A DNA stretch of 6,980 nt from Chitinophagaceae bacterium. Its GTDB lineage: Bacteria; Bacteroidota; Bacteroidia; Chitinophagales; Chitinophagaceae. This document shows, piece by piece, positions 1 through 5,030 of this stretch (within the stretch, counting starts at the first letter, position 1; the number at the start of each line of letters is the position of its first letter). The stretch lies in contig JACMLD010000226.1 in the NCBI GenBank assembly GCA_014379785.1, positions 1 to 6,980 of the forward strand. Reading direction: 5' to 3'. The notes beneath the pieces are model-generated. The model made no database searches. It had not been told where the DNA came from and was given only the letters and a program-made list of their open reading frames with translations. Made by a program: the position numbers and the translations under genes.

Positions 1-220
1 ATCAAATTACTCGTCGGTGTAGCTGATATCCCTCAACTACTCATCGTTAAACACTGTAATCTTACCGCGGCATGGTAATTTTATCTCTTCTATCAGCGGT
101 GCATTCAAACTCTGTGTAGCGGAGGTGGAACAAAGTTTGCATTACCTATATAAACAGATTACAGGGGCTATGCCCTCATCATATTAAAGATTGTTCATAG
201 GCAGGGGTTTAGGGTTTAAT
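1..220. other. Left-edge region without a supportable gene
   Basis: No complete coding region is visible. On the + strand, frame 1 is open from the window edge to a TAA at 76-78 (25 codons). Frame 2 is open from 23 to a TAA at 185-187 but has no convincing start codon. Either could be the 3' end of an upstream gene, and a frameshift between them would join both into one tail, but I recognise neither peptide. The minus strand has only very short frames. No tRNA-like T-arm or tmRNA end was found. The terminator just downstream suggests that a + strand transcript ends here. Confidence 0.3.
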
Positions 221-224
221 GAAG

Positions 225-251
225 GTCAGACCATTGGGTCTGACTTTTTTT
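225..251 (+). terminator. Rho-independent terminator
   Basis: GTCAGACC (225-232) pairs perfectly with GGTCTGAC (237-244) around a four-base ATTG loop, giving an 8 bp stem. It is followed directly by seven T (245-251). It ends whatever + strand transcript enters from the left and insulates the membrane-protein gene starting at 296, whose promoter must then lie in the roughly 45 bases between. Confidence 0.88.
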
Positions 252-295
252 GTGTAGTATAGCTTTTGCACTTTTACAATTATAATATTCCTGCT

Positions 296-778
296 ATGAC
301 AAATAAGAACCTCAAGGCTTTAAAGAAACCGCGAAGTGGGTTTTACGATAAAATTTCAAAAGTGGTCACACGTGCCGCCGGAAGTCCCGTTACATCAGTC
401 ATTGCGTTTGGCATTGTGCTGGTATGGGCGCTCACCGGACCCATCTTTAATTATTCGGATACCTGGCAACTGGTAATTAATACCGGCACCACCATCATCA
501 CCTTCCTGATGGTCTTCATCATTCAGCAATCGCAAAACAAGGACACCACAGCGGTCCACCTTAAACTGAATGAACTGATTTCTTCCAACGAGCGCGCGAG
601 TAACCGACTTGTTGATGTAGAGGATTTGACTGACGAAGAACTGCAGGTGCTACGCAAGTTTTATGTAAAACTGAGCAACAGGGCCAAGCTCGACAACGAT
701 CTTCATGGCTCGCATTCGATAGACGACGCGGAAGAAAACCATGAAAAGAAAGCTAAGATCAGGCACAAGGCAGGTTAA
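296..778 (+). CDS. Low-affinity iron permease family small membrane protein
   Basis: A 160-residue protein matching the low-affinity iron permease family (Pfam PF04120, named after yeast Fet4). After a basic N-terminus come two hydrophobic helices (about residues 33-51 and 57-77). The second runs into the family hallmark GTTIITFLMVFIIQ followed by QNKDT (80-84) and a KLNELI segment (90-95). The C-terminus is soluble, strongly charged and helical. A TTG start at 266 would add ten residues. The ATG at 296 is preferred because the added residues look non-coding and start almost inside the preceding terminator. No Shine-Dalgarno sequence is visible. Bacterial members have two helices rather than the many of Fet4, so iron transport is doubtful; an inner-membrane role is safer. 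Its stop overlaps the stop of the convergent gene on the other strand. Confidence 0.88.
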   Translation: MTNKNLKALKKPRSGFYDKISKVVTRAAGSPVTSVIAFGIVLVWALTGPIFNYSDTWQLVINTGTTIITFLMVFIIQQSQNKDTTAVHLKLNELISSNERASNRLVDVEDLTDEELQVLRKFYVKLSNRAKLDNDLHGSHSIDDAEENHEKKAKIRHKAG

Positions 779-993
779 TTACTCTGCCCGCTTTCATCCT
801 TTGCCGGAGTTACTTTTTCTTCACTGTTCTTCGGTGATCGTTTGTTGATTTCTCCTTCCTTCACCTCGTCTGCACCATCAGGTGTAAACGCACCCTGCGG
901 ATCCCCCGGATTTTTTTCATTATAGCCTTTTTTTGGTTCGCCTTTTTGTTCAGAGTTGCCTGACCTGGGTGATTTTTTTTCTTCAGAACTCAT
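775..993 (-). CDS. Small highly charged, probably disordered protein
   Basis: A 72-residue protein of unknown function, starting MSSEEKKSPRSG and rich in Lys, Glu, Ser, Gly, Pro and Asp. It has no hydrophobic stretch, signal peptide or Cys. Residues 28-40 (NPGDPQGAFTPDG) form the least repetitive segment. The frame stays open upstream to 1110, but those extra residues lie in the divergent intergenic region and look unlike the rest, so the ATG at 991-993 is preferred. Its stop overlaps that of the facing membrane-protein gene. It is divergent from topoisomerase IB with an 89-base gap. Small hydrophilic proteins of this kind are common in Bacteroidota, often as stress-associated disordered proteins, but that role is an inference. 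A chance frame is possible, although the composition looks like a real protein. Confidence 0.6.
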   Translation of the reverse strand: MSSEEKKSPRSGNSEQKGEPKKGYNEKNPGDPQGAFTPDGADEVKEGEINKRSPKNSEEKVTPAKDESGQSN

Positions 994-1024
994 ATACTTG
1001 TTTATATAGAGAATGGAAAACACA

Positions 1025-1053
1025 TGCCAACCACCGGCTGCAATGCAGTGGCA
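1025..1053 (+). promoter_or_regulatory. Possible leader hairpin before topoisomerase IB
   Basis: In the divergent gap, TGCCA (1025-1029) can pair with TGGCA (1049-1053), and inside it CTGC (1038-1041) pairs with GCAG (1045-1048) across a three-base loop. The left side has an eight-base bulge. TATACTTG at 993-1000 resembles the Bacteroidota -7 element TAnnTTTG with one mismatch, which would place this hairpin in the 5' leader of the gene at 1083. No convincing -33 element accompanies it, so this is only a candidate. Confidence 0.2.
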
Positions 1054-1082
1054 CTGATTTTTTACTGTCATCGGAAAATTAT

Positions 1083-2174
1083 ATGTCCGACCAGGTTCTA
1101 CAGCTTTCACACAAAGAATTTCTCAAGGTGGCGCGCAATTACGAGGAAGCGGCTGCTGTGGCCAATCTTATCTATGTAAAAGACAATGGACCTGGCATCG
1201 CCCGGAAGAAAAAGGGCAAGCATTTTGTTTACATATACGACGGCAAGCCACTGCAAGACGATAAACAGTTAGAGCGGATAAAGAAACTGGTGATTCCGCC
1301 AGCCTGGACCCATGTATGGATATGCGCCAAAGAAAATGGACATATACAGGCAACGGGAATGGATATCAGAAACCGCAAGCAATATCGTTATCATCCGCTC
1401 TGGAATCATTTGCGCAGCGAAACAAAATTTCACCGGCTGTATGAGTTTGGCAAAATCCTCCCGGATATCCGTCTGCGACTGGAAAAGGACCTCGCTAAAA
1501 AAGAACTTTCGGCAGAAAAGGTGTTGGCAACCGTTATCAGTCTGATGGAAAGAACCTATATCAGGGTAGGCAGCAGCGGATATGAAAAGTTGTATGGTTC
1601 TTACGGACTCACAACACTAAAAGATAAACATGTTGAGATCAATGGTGACAAAATGGTATTTTCTTTTAAAGGAAAAAAAGGTGTTGAGCATAATATTTCT
1701 ATAAAGAATAAAAAGCTTGCGCGTACCATCAAGGAATGCAGGGATGTGCCCGGCAAAGAATTGTTTCAATATTATACAGAGGATAAAACCAAGAAATCCA
1801 TTGACTCCGGTATGGTCAATGGTTATATAAAAGATGCCGCCGAAGGAAAGGATTTCACCACCAAAGATTTCAGAACCTGGGCCGGATCCGTGCATGCACT
1901 CAATGCATTTCGTTCAATTGGCGAAGCCATTACAGAAACCGAGTCGAAGAAAAATATTGCAGCAGTAATGGATATTGTCAGTCAGAAACTGGGAAATACC
2001 AGAACCGTTTGCAAAAAATATTATGTGCATCCGGGTCTGGTATCTCTTTATGAAGAAAATAAACTTTCGAAGTATATAAAAGAACTTGATAAACTGGAGG
2101 TTCCCGATGATAAAAGCGGACTTACCGCTGAAGAACTTGTCTTAATGAAAATTCTGAAATCATTTTTTAACTGA
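1083..2174 (+). CDS. DNA topoisomerase IB (poxvirus/bacterial type)
   Basis: A 363-residue type IB topoisomerase. It relaxes positive and negative supercoils by nicking one strand through a 3'-phosphotyrosyl intermediate, without ATP. The N-terminal domain (about 1-105) carries the family pattern PGIARKKKGKHFVY (37-50) and IPPAW (71-75). The catalytic domain follows. The expected active-site residues are present: Arg161 in YIRVGS, Lys198 in FKGKKG, Arg264 in FRTW, Asn305 in LGNT and the nucleophile Tyr314 in YYVHP. Their spacing (37 from Arg to Lys, 41 from Arg to Asn, 9 from Asn to Tyr) equals that of the Deinococcus enzyme as I recall it. Length is close to the usual 340-370. The frame is open further upstream, but the ATG at 1083 gives the normal family N-terminus. 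The 3' end overlaps the convergent gene by 15 bases. Probably chromosomal supercoil relaxation, perhaps under stress. Confidence 0.97.
   Translation: MSDQVLQLSHKEFLKVARNYEEAAAVANLIYVKDNGPGIARKKKGKHFVYIYDGKPLQDDKQLERIKKLVIPPAWTHVWICAKENGHIQATGMDIRNRKQYRYHPLWNHLRSETKFHRLYEFGKILPDIRLRLEKDLAKKELSAEKVLATVISLMERTYIRVGSSGYEKLYGSYGLTTLKDKHVEINGDKMVFSFKGKKGVEHNISIKNKKLARTIKECRDVPGKELFQYYTEDKTKKSIDSGMVNGYIKDAAEGKDFTTKDFRTWAGSVHALNAFRSIGEAITETESKKNIAAVMDIVSQKLGNTRTVCKKYYVHPGLVSLYEENKLSKYIKELDKLEVPDDKSGLTAEELVLMKILKSFFN
2115..2129 (-). terminator. Weak terminator-like hairpin inside the topoisomerase gene
   Basis: On the minus strand AGCGG and CCGCT form a 5 bp stem around a five-base TAAGT loop, followed by TTTATC. 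It lies about 30 bases past the stop of the dehydrogenase-like gene (2160) and could end its transcript inside the 3' end of the topoisomerase gene. The stem is short and the T tract brief, so this is a weak candidate. Confidence 0.25.
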
Positions 2175-3413
2175 GATCTTCCAGATGGTATTTGTGCCGT
2201 CATCGGCAACAAGCATGGAGCCATCCGCCAGCAAAGCAATGCCGACTGGTCTGCCACGTACTTTTTCTGAATTAAGGTCAGCTACAAATCCCGTGAGAAA
2301 ATCTTCCGGTTTGCCCGCCTTTCCGTTTTTGAATGGAACGAATACAACTTTATAACCCGATAGCACCGACCTGTTCCAGGAACCATGCTGGGTGACAAAT
2401 GCTCCGTTGTGATACCTTTCAGGAAATGCCTTCTTGTTGTAAAATACGAGTCCGAGTGATGCGGTATGAGAACCCAGGTCAACATCGGGTACTATTGTTT
2501 TTTTGACGATCTCCGGTTGGTCTTTAACCCGCGGATCTACATGCTGACCCCAGTAGACATAGGGCCATCCGTAGAAGCCACCCTGTTTTACAGAAGTGAG
2601 ATAATCAGGCACCAGGTCATCGCCCAGCTCGTCCCGCTCATTGACCACGGTCCATAAGGTATTGGTGCCCGGTGCCCAGTCCATTCCCACAGGGTTTCTC
2701 AAACCACTTGCAAAAACTTTCATGTTTGAACCATCGGGGTTGAACTCGAGAATGCTGGCCTTTAATACTTCGTGCTCCATGCCTTTCTCACCGATATTTG
2801 ATCCGGAACCAACCGATACGTAGATCTTTGATCCGTTCGCATTTGCAATCAGGTTTCGCGTCCAGTGCTGGTTCACCTTTCCTGCAGGCAGGTCCATGAT
2901 CTTTGTGCCGGGGGTTGTAATTTTTGTGTCGCCGGTTTTATAAGGCACGCGGTACACACTGCTGGTATTTGCCACATACAACCAATTGTTAAGAAGCAGC
3001 ATTCCCAGTGGTTGTGCGAGATTGGTCAAAAAGATTTCCTTTGTTTCTGCAATTCCGTCTTTGTCAGCGTCGCGTATAAGGCTGATGCGGTCCGCGCTTT
3101 TGTTGAGGTTGTTGGATTTTGAAGCGCCGATGATTGTGCCTCCTATTTTTTCCACCAGGTTGTAGTTTGAATTGGATTCTGCCACCAGCACGTCACCGTT
3201 TGGAAGGACGTAAAGCCACCGGGGGTGGTCGAAACCTTCTGCATATTTCGTTACAATGAATCCTTCAGGAGCCACGGGCTTCTTATCATCCCAACCGATG
3301 ACATTGCTGAAATTCATGGATGATTTGGTAGCATATGGAGCTGGCAGGGTATCGGACTGCTGCGCATGGCAAACCGAAACAACGGCCAGGCAGCCGAAAA
3401 TGAGTGATTTCAT
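2160..3413 (-). CDS. Secreted PQQ-dependent sorbosone/glucose dehydrogenase-like beta-propeller protein
   Basis: A 417-residue protein of the soluble PQQ glucose dehydrogenase / L-sorbosone dehydrogenase superfamily, a six-bladed beta-propeller that oxidises sugars or aldehydes outside the cytoplasm with pyrroloquinoline quinone and calcium. Residues 1-17 form a signal peptide with a likely cut after CHA; no proper lipobox is seen. Family landmarks in order: the PEGF start of the propeller (49-52), PRWLYVLPNGDVLVAES (64-80), an acidic DADKDG loop (115-120) that may bind calcium, QHWTRN with His183, GLRNPVG with Arg239-Asn240 (the PQQ-contacting Arg-Asn of the family), GFYGWPYVYWG (279-289), GSHTASLGLVFY (314-325), QHGSWNRS (342-349) and RGRPVGI (386-392). 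There is no CxxCH, so no fused cytochrome c domain. Substrate unknown; no PQQ biosynthesis gene is in the window. It overlaps the end of the topoisomerase gene by 15 bases and appears monocistronic. Confidence 0.93.
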   Translation of the reverse strand: MKSLIFGCLAVVSVCHAQQSDTLPAPYATKSSMNFSNVIGWDDKKPVAPEGFIVTKYAEGFDHPRWLYVLPNGDVLVAESNSNYNLVEKIGGTIIGASKSNNLNKSADRISLIRDADKDGIAETKEIFLTNLAQPLGMLLLNNWLYVANTSSVYRVPYKTGDTKITTPGTKIMDLPAGKVNQHWTRNLIANANGSKIYVSVGSGSNIGEKGMEHEVLKASILEFNPDGSNMKVFASGLRNPVGMDWAPGTNTLWTVVNERDELGDDLVPDYLTSVKQGGFYGWPYVYWGQHVDPRVKDQPEIVKKTIVPDVDLGSHTASLGLVFYNKKAFPERYHNGAFVTQHGSWNRSVLSGYKVVFVPFKNGKAGKPEDFLTGFVADLNSEKVRGRPVGIALLADGSMLVADDGTNTIWKISVKK

Positions 3414-3603
3414 GACATATATTATTTACTCTGATTCTAAAAATTGTGTGCCATAGCGCCCCCGATATGCATCACGTTGAGGAATTGCATCCACAGATGG
3501 CAACCGCTGATTACACGGGGATGTATAAACCGATGGAAATCACAAGGGGCACGGTTTTTACAAAGTAAATGGAAACGTTTGTTAACCAAATAAATCTCAA
3601 GTT

Positions 3604-4071
3604 ATGAGCGCAAATAATGATCTCGTCGAAGTACTGAACGACCTTATTCAAATCAACAACGATAGAATTGAAGGTTATAACAGAGCGTCAGGCGAAGCAA
3701 AAAACATTGATGTGGACCTGATAGCAATATTTGATAAAATGGCAGATGAAAGCCATAAATATGTTGCCGAACTGACTGCCGAAGTTGGCAGATTGGGTGG
3801 AGAACCAACAACATCAACCACTACATCCGGTAAAATTTACAGAGTGTGGATGGACGTGAAGGCAACTTTCACAGGCAAGGACAGGCATGCAATCCTCGCA
3901 TCTTGCGAATTTGGTGAAGATGCTGCACAGAAAGCATATCAGCAGGCACTGGAATCAGATGCTGCTATGGACTCTGAAGTACGTCAGCTTATCGCCACAC
4001 AGAAATCTTCTCTTAAGTCTTCACATGATATCATCAAGAAATACCGTGATATGCATGAGATGGCTAAATAG
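3604..4071 (+). CDS. PA2169-type four-helix-bundle protein (DUF2383)
   Basis: A 155-residue soluble protein matching the DUF2383/PA2169 family, which has a ferritin-like four-helix bundle and no established function. Helix 1 contains LNDLIQINNDRIEGY (11-25). Helix 2 contains DESHKYVAEL (48-57), leading to the family signature GRLGGEP (62-68). A short Thr/Ser linker follows, then the conserved RVWMDVK (80-86) and ILASCEFGEDAAQKAY (97-112) in helix 3, and SSHDIIKKYRD (139-149) in helix 4. Candidate metal-site residues by position in the bundle are Glu23, Glu49, His51, Glu102, Glu105 and His141, but metal binding is not shown. The length fits the family. No signal peptide. AACGTTTG at 3574-3581 is one mismatch from the Bacteroidota -7 element but lacks a clear -33 partner. 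Related proteins are often found among stress-induced genes. The long 3' untranslated tail ends at the terminator at 4184. Confidence 0.93.
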   Translation: MSANNDLVEVLNDLIQINNDRIEGYNRASGEAKNIDVDLIAIFDKMADESHKYVAELTAEVGRLGGEPTTSTTTSGKIYRVWMDVKATFTGKDRHAILASCEFGEDAAQKAYQQALESDAAMDSEVRQLIATQKSSLKSSHDIIKKYRDMHEMAK

Positions 4072-4105
4072 CAAAGAAAAACCTGGAGCCATAAAAGGAC
4101 ATCGA

Positions 4106-4135
4106 TCCGCACTATGATAATTTCCGGCACTATGA
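4106..4135 (+). repeat. Imperfect tandem direct repeat in the 3' region of the PA2169-type gene
   Basis: TCCGCACTATGA (4106-4117) recurs as TCCGGCACTATGA (4123-4135), differing only by one inserted G, with a period of about 17 bases. It lies between the stop at 4071 and the terminator at 4184. Each copy contains an ATG in the same reading frame, the first opening a 14-codon frame. It may be a protein-binding site, part of a 3' UTR-derived RNA, or chance. Confidence 0.45.
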
Positions 4136-4183
4136 CTACAAGAGACAAAATCGAGTAATGTACCTTACGATAAGCTTGGTTCC

Positions 4184-4212
4184 GGCCGGTCAGAAATGAC
4201 CGGCCTTTTTTT
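4184..4212 (+). terminator. Strong rho-independent terminator of the PA2169-type gene
   Basis: GGCCGGTCA (4184-4192) pairs perfectly with TGACCGGCC (4197-4205) over a stable GAAA tetraloop, giving a 9 bp GC-rich stem followed by seven T (4206-4212). It lies 112 bases after the stop codon, leaving an unusually long 3' untranslated segment. Confidence 0.92.
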
Positions 4213-4263
4213 GTTGAGGAAATGTGGCGCATTGTAGACGGTATTACTCATCAAATCCTTGTT

Positions 4264-4294
4264 CTGCCAGCATTTCAGCTGGCAGTGTTTTTTT
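4264..4294 (+). terminator. Second tandem rho-independent terminator
   Basis: CTGCCAGC (4264-4271) pairs with GCTGGCAG (4278-4285) around a six-base ATTTCA loop. After TG come seven T (4288-4294). It has the same orientation as the terminator 50 bases upstream and lies 17 bases before the ATG at 4312. It may be a back-up terminator, the end of a short RNA starting between the two, or an attenuator in the leader of the next gene. Confidence 0.85.
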
Positions 4295-4311
4295 AAGTAT
4301 AGTGCAAAGAC

Positions 4312-4620
4312 ATGGCTATGCGAACACACAATCAAAATATGCCGTACATGAAGACACTGGCTATATGTCTTAATAAACTTGTACAAAACGGTTATAAAGA
4401 ACATTTCAAAGCGACTGACTCCGGGTTCTATTGCCTGGATTCAAACAGAACCTATAGTCCTGAGCATATACAGATAGTAAACTTTTTCAGATTTGCCAGT
4501 GCCCCGGGATCAGTTGAACCTCCGGCGGTGATGTATGTAATAGAAGCGGACGATGGTGCAAAAGGTGTGCTGGTGGACAGGGAGAATAAGTTAGGACCGA
4601 GTGAGTTGATGATCAGGTAG
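4312..4620 (+). CDS. Small uncharacterised Bacteroidota protein (about 100 residues)
   Basis: A 102-residue cytoplasmic protein without signal peptide or membrane helix. The core begins at MKTLAICLNKLVQNGYKEHF (13-32). It continues with FYCLDSNRTYSPEHIQIVNFFRF (39-61) and ends in a short strand-rich part, PAVMYVIEADDGAKGVLVD (71-89). This layout resembles, from memory, a small Bacteroidota family sometimes carried in databases under the misleading name phosphoribosylpyrophosphate synthetase. It has no PRPP-binding loop and is far too short for that enzyme. Function unknown. ATGs at 4318, 4339 and 4348 are alternative starts. The last (MKTLAI) would match the usual family N-terminus and leave room for a promoter after the terminator at 4264-4294. 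It is separated by two terminators from the upstream gene, so probably expressed alone. Confidence 0.75.
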   Translation: MAMRTHNQNMPYMKTLAICLNKLVQNGYKEHFKATDSGFYCLDSNRTYSPEHIQIVNFFRFASAPGSVEPPAVMYVIEADDGAKGVLVDRENKLGPSELMIR

Positions 4621-4640
4621 GAAAGAAAGTTTGAAATATT

Positions 4641-4663
4641 AAAGCCCGCAAGGGTTTTTTTTT
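4641..4663 (+). terminator. Rho-independent terminator of the 102-residue protein gene
   Basis: AAAGCCC (4641-4647) pairs with GGGTTTT (4652-4658), including one G-T wobble, over a GCAA tetraloop, and the T run continues to 4663. It lies 20 bases after the stop at 4618-4620. GCCCG (4644-4648) could alternatively pair with CGGGC (4664-4668). Confidence 0.75.
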
Positions 4664-4673
4664 CGGGCCGGAC

Positions 4674-4702
4674 AAAAAAATAAGGCCGCAATTGCGGCCT
4701 TA
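4674..4702 (-). terminator. Rho-independent terminator of the 48-residue membrane protein gene
   Basis: Positions 4681-4702 are a perfect 22-base palindrome centred on AATT with GGCCGC arms. Read on the minus strand it is followed by seven T (complement of the A run at 4674-4680). It lies about 30 bases after the stop of the minus-strand gene at 4733. On the + strand no T run follows, so it acts only leftward. Confidence 0.88.
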
Positions 4703-4732
4703 ACCCCCAACATACTATAAGAAAAATAACCG

Positions 4733-4879
4733 TTAAGCTCTTCTTATGATACCCAATAACAAAGCGATGACTGCTAAAACAATCAATACATGGATAAGTC
4801 CGCTGGCGCTGTAAACAAATACACCAAGCAACCAACCAATAAGTAAGATGACGGCGATCAGATAAAGTATACTTCTCAT
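4733..4879 (-). CDS. lmo0937-family small membrane protein
   Basis: A 48-residue, very hydrophobic protein starting MRSILYLIAVILLIGWLL. Two membrane helices (about residues 4-22 and 28-45) are joined by a short YSASG turn, and the C-terminus is basic (IIRRA). The length, two-helix layout and GWLLGVF followed by a LIHVLIVLAVIALLLGI-type helix match the lmo0937 family of tiny membrane proteins found in many bacteria, of unknown function. It has its own terminator at 4674-4702 and a weak promoter candidate upstream, so it is a complete single-gene unit. It is divergent from the YihY gene, with 151 bases between the two starts. A longer minus-strand frame across this region is a shadow. Confidence 0.85.
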   Translation of the reverse strand: MRSILYLIAVILLIGWLLGVFVYSASGLIHVLIVLAVIALLLGIIRRA

Positions 4880-4913
4880 AAAAATGATTTACGGTTATTA
4901 AAATGGAATTTCT

Positions 4914-4943
4914 CATTTCTATATATCAAAAAACTCTGCCAAA
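4914..4943 (-). promoter_or_regulatory. Weak promoter candidate for the lmo0937-type gene
   Basis: On the minus strand TTTG (4943-4940) lies 18 bases before TAGAAATG (4921-4914), a partial match to the Bacteroidota sigma-ABfr pattern TTTG - about 19 - TAnnTTTG. Two positions of the -7 element deviate. A start site near 4907 would give a leader of about 28 bases to the ATG at 4879. Position and spacing fit better than the sequence does. Confidence 0.25.
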
Positions 4944-5030
4944 AAAAGAATAACGTATTATTAGCCCCGTTCTTCACTTTTAATGATAATTTCATGCGGT
5001 GTTGGGGAATAGACTCCACAAAAAACTTAT

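Noticed and set aside
121..187. Possible tRNA or tmRNA end in the GGAGGTGGAAC region
   Set aside because: No matching acceptor strand, T-arm or CCA end could be found.
933..1082. Upstream GTG extension of topoisomerase IB by 50 residues
   Set aside because: The extension overlaps the facing small gene and the intergenic region; the ATG at 1083 gives the family N-terminus.
2466..3456. Several + strand frames of 60-85 codons opposite the propeller gene
   Set aside because: All are antisense to a strongly supported gene, with Cys- and His-rich compositions typical of shadow frames.
4452..4916. A 154-codon minus-strand frame
   Set aside because: It runs antisense through the 102-residue gene, across both face-to-face terminators and over the 48-residue membrane gene in another frame; its translation is rich in Cys, His and Trp with no family resemblance.
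4981..5030. TAATTTCA as a -7 element for the YihY gene
   Set aside because: Two mismatches to TAnnTTTG and no TTTG element at the required distance upstream.
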